Source of the DNA: Veillonellaceae bacterium SB90
GTDB lineage: Bacteria; Bacillota; Negativicutes; Selenomonadales; Selenomonadaceae
Length of the DNA stretch: 24,506 nucleotides
Direction of reading: 5' to 3'
NCBI GenBank assembly: GCA_902364065.1
Contig: CABJCJ010000007.1
Location: forward strand, 1 to 24,506
The translations under genes were made by a program, and so were the position numbers. Positions within the stretch are counted from its first letter, which is position 1. The number at the start of each line of letters is the position of its first letter. The notes beneath the pieces were generated by a model. That model was given only the letters and a program-made list of their open reading frames with translations. It ran no database searches and had not been told where the DNA came from. Below, one piece after another: positions 17,489 to 24,506 of the stretch.

Positions 17489-17516
17489 TATACAAAAAAT
17501 TTACAAAAACATTACA
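17489..17516 (+). promoter_or_regulatory. Candidate PHO box: three hexamers at 11-bp spacing
   Basis: TATACA (17489), TTTACA (17500) and ATTACA (17511) are separated by five bases each, so starts are exactly 11 bp apart. The PhoP recognition pattern known from Bacillus is TT(A/T/C)ACA repeated at this spacing. The array sits directly upstream of, and partly over, the -35 of the ppx-like/ppk transcript, the expected activator position. The spacers are nearly all A, so an UP element or bent DNA is an alternative reading. Confidence 0.5.
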
Positions 17517-17541
17517 ATTGAGATGCATGTTCCCATATAAA
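17512..17541 (+). promoter_or_regulatory. Candidate promoter of the ppx-like/ppk operon
   Basis: TTACAA (17512-17517), 18 bases, TATAAA (17536-17541) on the plus strand, about 70 nt before the ATG. The -35 is weak and overlaps the last repeat of the candidate PHO box, as expected for an activator-dependent promoter. Confidence 0.55.
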
Positions 17542-17611
17542 ACGTGTTATCATAAGTTTAATACAGGCAGTGAATCACGCCCTTGATTTACCCGAAAGGA
17601 TGTAGATTGTT

Positions 17612-19150
17612 ATGAAGAGAAAAACGACCTTCGGTGTCGTGCATATTGGCTCAATCCACACAAGTGTGGCCATCGTGGCCTACCGCTCGCCGACGGATTG
17701 CGAGATCATCGAAGCAGCCAATAAGGAAATCCCGCTCGGCGAAGAGATTTTTCATCACCAGCGCCTCTCCTTCGCTTCGATTCATGAGCTCTGCCGTGTC
17801 CTGCAAGGATTCCGCCAGCTGCTCGCCGATTATGGGGTCACCGAGGTCTACCCGATTGCCACTACGGCCATCCGCGAGGCAGAAAACAGCCTTGGCATCC
17901 TCGACCTCCTGAAACTGCGCACGGGCTTCGTCTTCCACGTTGCGGATATGACGGAAGAAATTTACTACAAATTCTTTGCCCTGCATCAGAAACTCAAGAA
18001 AAACCATGAAGCAATTGGCAAGAAACCGGTCCTGCTGCTCGATGTCACCTCCGGTGGTGTGGGCTTCACAGGCTGGCAGAACGGCAATCTGCTCTTCCAG
18101 ACCAATATCGCCAGCGGACGATTGAGCATTCTCGAGCATTTTAGCCAGGAAGAACGCTCCGATATCATGTTCCCCGCTGCCGTACGCGACTACATCCATG
18201 CCTCCTTGTCGCCGCTCTGGAGCAGCATCGAGCACGCCAAAATCCACACGCTGGTGCTTTCAGGCTTTGAGGCGCGCATTTTTGCTTCGCTGCTGGCACA
18301 AAAGAAGGATTCCTATCCCATCCAAATCGACCCGGATGCCTTCCTGTCCATGACGACTTCTCTAATCCCTCTGACAACGCGCAAACTCATGTACGAATTC
18401 AATCTCAACGAACAGCGCGCCCAGCTCCTGCTGCCGACCCTGCTGCTCTACGAAGAGGTCGTGCGCACGATGCACATCGAGTCCATTCTCGTCATCGATA
18501 CGACCTTCCTCATGAGCTATGCCGTCTGGTGCGGTGCCATCAAGCAGTCGCCCCAGGCCATCGAGGAACAGAACGAGCTGCTGCTCGGACTTGCCCACAG
18601 CATCGCAGCACGCTACAGCTGCAATCTCGACCATGGATCCCGCATCGAGGAATACGCGGCCATGTTCTTCACAGCCCTGCGCAACGTCCATGGCCTGACC
18701 GAACGGCAGGGCATGCTGCTGCGCATGAGTGCCATCCTGCATGAGGTCGGAAAATTCGTCAATCTGCGCAATTACACGCTATATTCGTGGCAGATCATCC
18801 TCGGCACCGATATTTTCGGCATCACCGATGCCGAAAAGGAAATCATCGCCTGCATCGATTACTATTACAACAAGGATAATCCAGACCGTCATGACCGGCA
18901 TTACCAGGAACTCACGCGCGATCAGGAGATCATCGCCGATAAATGCTGCGCCATCCTGCGCCTGGCCGATGCCCTCGATCAGGGCCACAGCGGCAAGATC
19001 AAGAACGTATCCGCCCGCCTGGTCCGCGAGCAGCTGATTGTCGAATACACCGCCGAAGATGATATCTCGCTGATTCGTTGGACCTTCCAGCGCGCATCGG
19101 TACTTTTCTGTGAAATTTTCGGCATTGAACCGGTTCTTAGGAGGAAATAA
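17612..19150 (+). CDS. Degenerate Ppx/GppA-like protein with HD-like C-terminal domain
   Basis: A 512-residue protein of nearly the same length and domain order as the divergent ppx product. N-terminal ASKHA part: VVHIGSIHTS (9-18) replaces the DxGSNS motif, with Asp changed to His11 and Asn to Ile15. IATTAIREAEN (82-92) is well kept. The Glu segment survives as MTEEIYY (113-119). The phosphate-2 loop reads DVTSGGVGF (144-152) instead of DxGGxSxE. The GxGGT motif reads LSGFE (216-220). In the HD part LHEVGKFVN (376-384) has Glu in place of Asp, and the following HxxHS is YTLYS, although ILRLADALDQGH (448-459) is typical. AAAGGAT lies about ten bases before the ATG. It ends three bases before ppk, and its last codons encode the ppk ribosome site, so the two are coupled. 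Probably catalytically impaired; a regulatory role is inference. Confidence 0.85.
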   Translation: MKRKTTFGVVHIGSIHTSVAIVAYRSPTDCEIIEAANKEIPLGEEIFHHQRLSFASIHELCRVLQGFRQLLADYGVTEVYPIATTAIREAENSLGILDLLKLRTGFVFHVADMTEEIYYKFFALHQKLKKNHEAIGKKPVLLLDVTSGGVGFTGWQNGNLLFQTNIASGRLSILEHFSQEERSDIMFPAAVRDYIHASLSPLWSSIEHAKIHTLVLSGFEARIFASLLAQKKDSYPIQIDPDAFLSMTTSLIPLTTRKLMYEFNLNEQRAQLLLPTLLLYEEVVRTMHIESILVIDTTFLMSYAVWCGAIKQSPQAIEEQNELLLGLAHSIAARYSCNLDHGSRIEEYAAMFFTALRNVHGLTERQGMLLRMSAILHEVGKFVNLRNYTLYSWQIILGTDIFGITDAEKEIIACIDYYYNKDNPDRHDRHYQELTRDQEIIADKCCAILRLADALDQGHSGKIKNVSARLVREQLIVEYTAEDDISLIRWTFQRASVLFCEIFGIEPVLRRK

Positions 19151-19153
19151 CCC

Positions 19154-21262
19154 ATGAAAAAAAAGAAAGAGAACGAACAGGAACGAGCGGTGGACGTCAT
19201 TGACTTCCACAAGCGGGAATACTATCTGAATCGTGAATGCACCTGGCTCAAATTCAACCAGCGCGTCCTGCGCGAGTCACTGAGCAAGGAGAATCCTCTG
19301 CTGGAACGCCTTCGCTTCATCGCCATCACCTGCTCCAACCTCGATGAGTTCTTCATGATTCGCGTGGCCGGCCTCAAGCATCTGCTCGAGAGCGGCATCG
19401 ACCATCACGACATCAGCGGTCTGACGCCACGCGGCCAGATGGAAGCCGTAAGCTGCCTCGCGCATAATCAGATTCATGACATCGACCGCTGCCTGCGTCT
19501 TATACTCGCCGAGCTCAAGGGCGAAGGCATCCACTTCATCAGCCCGACTGACTTGACGCGCCAGCAGGAACTCTGGCTGACGGAATTCTTTGAGCGCGAG
19601 ATTTATCCGATTGTCACGCCGATGGCCGTCGATCCCTCACACCCTTTCCCCTTCCTCGCCAGCAAGAGCCTGAACTTGGCCGTGCATCTCAAACGCCATG
19701 AAGAAGAGGACATCCGCCTGGCCATCCTGCCGGTGCCTTCGGCCATCCTCGGGCGCCTCATCAAGCTGCCGGATACGCTGCATTTTCTCTATCTCGAAGA
19801 TGTCCTGAGCTACTTTGCCAGCCGGTTCTTCACCGGTTACGAGATTCTCGAAACAACGCCGTTCCGCATCACGCGCGATGCCGATCTCGATATCCGCGAA
19901 GATGTCGACGACCTGCTGACCGAGGTCGAAAAGTCTCTGGAAAAACGCCGCAAGGGCGCTGCGGTACGTCTGGAAATCGCCAAGAGCACGTCTGCCGAGA
20001 CGCGCCAGATTCTCCAGAAGGAACTCGAGCTTGAAGACGGCGATATCTACACGATTCAGGGACCGCTCGGCGCTGCATTCTTCTCGTCCTTCGCCAACAT
20101 CGAAGGCTTCGATCACCTGCGCTACAAGCCCTTTATCCCGCGTCCGTCCATCGAACTCGCAGCCCGCAAGGCCCCGGATATCTGGAAGGCTATCCGCGAA
20201 GGCGATATCCTGCTGCACCATCCGTTCGAGAGCTTCCACACCGTCGAACAGTTCATCCATACGGCGGCCTACGACGACAATGTCCTTGCCATCAAGCAGA
20301 CCTTGTACCGCGTGAGCAGCAAATCCCCGATCATCGCAGCCCTCGCCGCAGCTGCCCGCAACGGCAAGCAAGTCACGGTCCTCATGGAGGTCAAGGCTCG
20401 TTTCGACGAGGAGAACAACATCCTCATGGCCAGACTGCTTGAAGAAGCCGGCTGCCACGTCATTTACGGCATCCTCGGACTCAAGACGCACTCCAAGATC
20501 ACGATGGTCATCCGCCGCGAAGAAGACGGCATCCGTCGTTACTGCCACCTGGCCACGGGTAACTACAACGGCTCCACGGCCAAGATCTACACCGATGTCG
20601 GCCTCCTGACCTGTGACAATGAGATTGGCATGGACGGCTCCCGCTTCTTCAACTTCCTGTCGGGCTTCTCTGACCCGCCGGTATGGAACAAGCTCATCGT
20701 CGCGCCGCTCAATCTGCGCGAAACCATCATGGCTGAGATTGACCAGGAAATCCGTCACGCCCAGAACGGTGAAAAAGCCTATATCGCGGCCAAGATGAAT
20801 TCCCTGCTCGACCGCTTCCTGATTGCCAAGCTCTACGAGGCTTCTGCTGCCGGCGTCAAGATTGACCTCATCGTCCGCGGCATCTGCGTCCTGCGCCCGG
20901 GCATCAAAGGCGTCAGTGAGAACATCCATGTACGCAGCATCGTAGGACGTTTCCTCGAACACAGCCGCATCCTCTACTTCCGCAACGGCGGCAAGGATGA
21001 TGTCTTCATTTCCTCGGCTGACTGGATGCCGCGCAACCTCAACAACCGCGTGGAACTCATGATCCCGGTGGCAGGCAAGGCGCACAAGAGACGCCTGCGG
21101 GCCATCCTGAACACCTATATCAAGGACAATAAGAAAGCCTATCTGATGCGTTCCGACGGCTCGTATGTCCGCGCTTCGTGCCGCAAGGGCAGCACGCCGG
21201 TAGCCGCACAGAACTTCCTGATGGAAACAGCCATAAAGGGAGAAGTGCTCGGTCAAAAATAA
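19154..21262 (+). CDS. ppk: Polyphosphate kinase 1
   Basis: PPK1 makes inorganic polyphosphate reversibly from ATP through a phosphohistidine. The 702 residues are full length. The N-terminal domain has YYLNRECTWLKFNQRVL and the CSNLDEFFMIRVAGL motif, followed by the head domain. The two phospholipase-D-like catalytic domains carry LKTHSKITMV (His446, equivalent to the autophosphorylated His435 of E. coli) and EHSRILYFRNGG (His603, equivalent to His592). ATP-contact motifs HHPFESF and NYNGSTAKIYTD are present. AGGAGG lies nine bases before the ATG, inside the last codons of the preceding ppx-like gene. A terminator hairpin begins at the stop codon. Confidence 0.98.
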   Translation: MKKKKENEQERAVDVIDFHKREYYLNRECTWLKFNQRVLRESLSKENPLLERLRFIAITCSNLDEFFMIRVAGLKHLLESGIDHHDISGLTPRGQMEAVSCLAHNQIHDIDRCLRLILAELKGEGIHFISPTDLTRQQELWLTEFFEREIYPIVTPMAVDPSHPFPFLASKSLNLAVHLKRHEEEDIRLAILPVPSAILGRLIKLPDTLHFLYLEDVLSYFASRFFTGYEILETTPFRITRDADLDIREDVDDLLTEVEKSLEKRRKGAAVRLEIAKSTSAETRQILQKELELEDGDIYTIQGPLGAAFFSSFANIEGFDHLRYKPFIPRPSIELAARKAPDIWKAIREGDILLHHPFESFHTVEQFIHTAAYDDNVLAIKQTLYRVSSKSPIIAALAAAARNGKQVTVLMEVKARFDEENNILMARLLEEAGCHVIYGILGLKTHSKITMVIRREEDGIRRYCHLATGNYNGSTAKIYTDVGLLTCDNEIGMDGSRFFNFLSGFSDPPVWNKLIVAPLNLRETIMAEIDQEIRHAQNGEKAYIAAKMNSLLDRFLIAKLYEASAAGVKIDLIVRGICVLRPGIKGVSENIHVRSIVGRFLEHSRILYFRNGGKDDVFISSADWMPRNLNNRVELMIPVAGKAHKRRLRAILNTYIKDNKKAYLMRSDGSYVRASCRKGSTPVAAQNFLMETAIKGEVLGQK

Positions 21263-21329
21263 CAAAATCCCTGCAAGAAAGGAAGGGCTCACCTGATGGT
21301 GAAGCCCTTTTTTCTTGCAGGGATTTTGT
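21262..21329 (+). terminator. Nested terminator hairpin after ppk
   Basis: The inner stem GGGCT.CACC/GGTGAAGCCC with a TGAT loop is followed by TTTTTT (21308-21313), a normal plus-strand terminator. An outer pair of perfect 19-nt arms (21262-21280 with 21311-21329) encloses it and overlaps both the stop codon and the T-run. Read from the minus strand it is followed by TTATTTTT, so it may act in both directions. Confidence 0.8.
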
Positions 21330-21339
21330 CTTCAGTACG

Positions 21340-21367
21340 AAAAAAGCACCCGCTTTCGCAGGTGCTT
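21340..21367 (-). terminator. Terminator of the rRNA operon
   Basis: On the minus strand AAGCACC pairs with GGTGCTT, with an inner GC-GAAA-GC tetraloop, followed by TTTTTT. It lies about 175 nt after the 23S 3' end. Confidence 0.9.
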
Positions 21368-21542
21368 CATGCACACTCAAAACTATACAGAAGAAATTAC
21401 GCTGCACGAACATTTTAGTTCTAGGACTGAATCACTCAACCTCATTACGTCTTAGAGGTCTACAAAATCTGCAAGCAGATTTTGCATAAGCGATTCACAA
21501 TCGTTTGCGCGTCACTTGCGTTCCTTCAAACGATGTTCCCTG
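21368..21542 (-). other. 23S 3' spacer, without a 5S gene
   Basis: This transcribed spacer contains two hairpins: CAAAATCTGC/GCAGATTTTG (21463-21484) and ATCGTTTG/CAAACGAT (21500-21534). No 5S rRNA signature and no tRNA cloverleaf is visible on either strand. The segment next to the 23S end could extend the terminal 23S processing stem. Confidence 0.7.

Positions 21543-24506
<2,964 letters not shown>

Noticed and set aside
19637..21292. Minus-strand open frame of 551 codons opposite ppk
   Set aside because: Length is striking, but it mirrors PPK1 entirely, is Val/Asp/Ala-rich, and starts inside the ppk terminator hairpin.

Overview
The window is a chromosomal segment of housekeeping genes from a diderm member of the Firmicutes, most likely class Negativicutes and plausibly Selenomonadaceae. 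Three things support this. Gene content and order follow the Firmicutes pattern (dnaG-rpoD-trmK-nif3/yqfO; T-box leaders on leuS and glyQS; a YfmM-type ABC-F protein). A gene for an OstA/LptA-like LPS-transport protein implies an outer membrane. The coding DNA is fairly GC-rich. The taxonomic placement is inference; no 16S sequence is present.

Layout. From 1 to about 11.8 kb every gene is on the minus strand. In transcription order (right to left): dgt-like dGTPase (own terminator), dnaG, rpoD (strong terminator), a stand-alone tRNA-Asn cassette, trmK, nif3-like, a YitT-family membrane protein, then leuS behind a leucine T-box, and yfmM. At about 12 kb a single plus-strand gene (lptA-like) is divergent from dgt and convergent with glyS, sharing a bidirectional terminator. 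From 12.6 to 15.8 kb lies glyQ-glyS behind a compact glycine T-box. From 15.8 to 21.3 kb is a polyphosphate locus: ppx on the minus strand, divergent from a plus-strand pair made of a degenerate Ppx-like gene and ppk1. From about 21.5 kb to the right edge is the 3' part of a 23S rRNA gene on the minus strand, convergent with ppk and lacking its first ~100 nt.

How the genes work together. dnaG, rpoD and dgt form the macromolecular-synthesis neighbourhood. leuS and glyQS are aminoacyl-tRNA synthetases controlled by uncharged cognate tRNA through T-boxes; the readable specifiers are CUC (Leu) and GGC (Gly), and the T-box bases match A73 and U73. The ppx / ppx-like / ppk locus can make and degrade polyphosphate. 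Its divergent control region carries three TWTACA/ATTACA hexamers at exact 11-bp spacing, resembling a PhoP (PHO) box.

Most unusual points: (i) a ~159-nt structured insertion near the 5' end of the 23S rRNA, closed by an uninterrupted 17-bp stem, resembling an intervening sequence; (ii) no 5S gene between the 23S 3' end and the rRNA terminator; (iii) a Ppx-like protein that has lost most recognisable catalytic motifs of both its ASKHA and HD parts yet is tightly coupled to ppk; (iv) the candidate PHO box. No transposase, CRISPR array or prophage was found.
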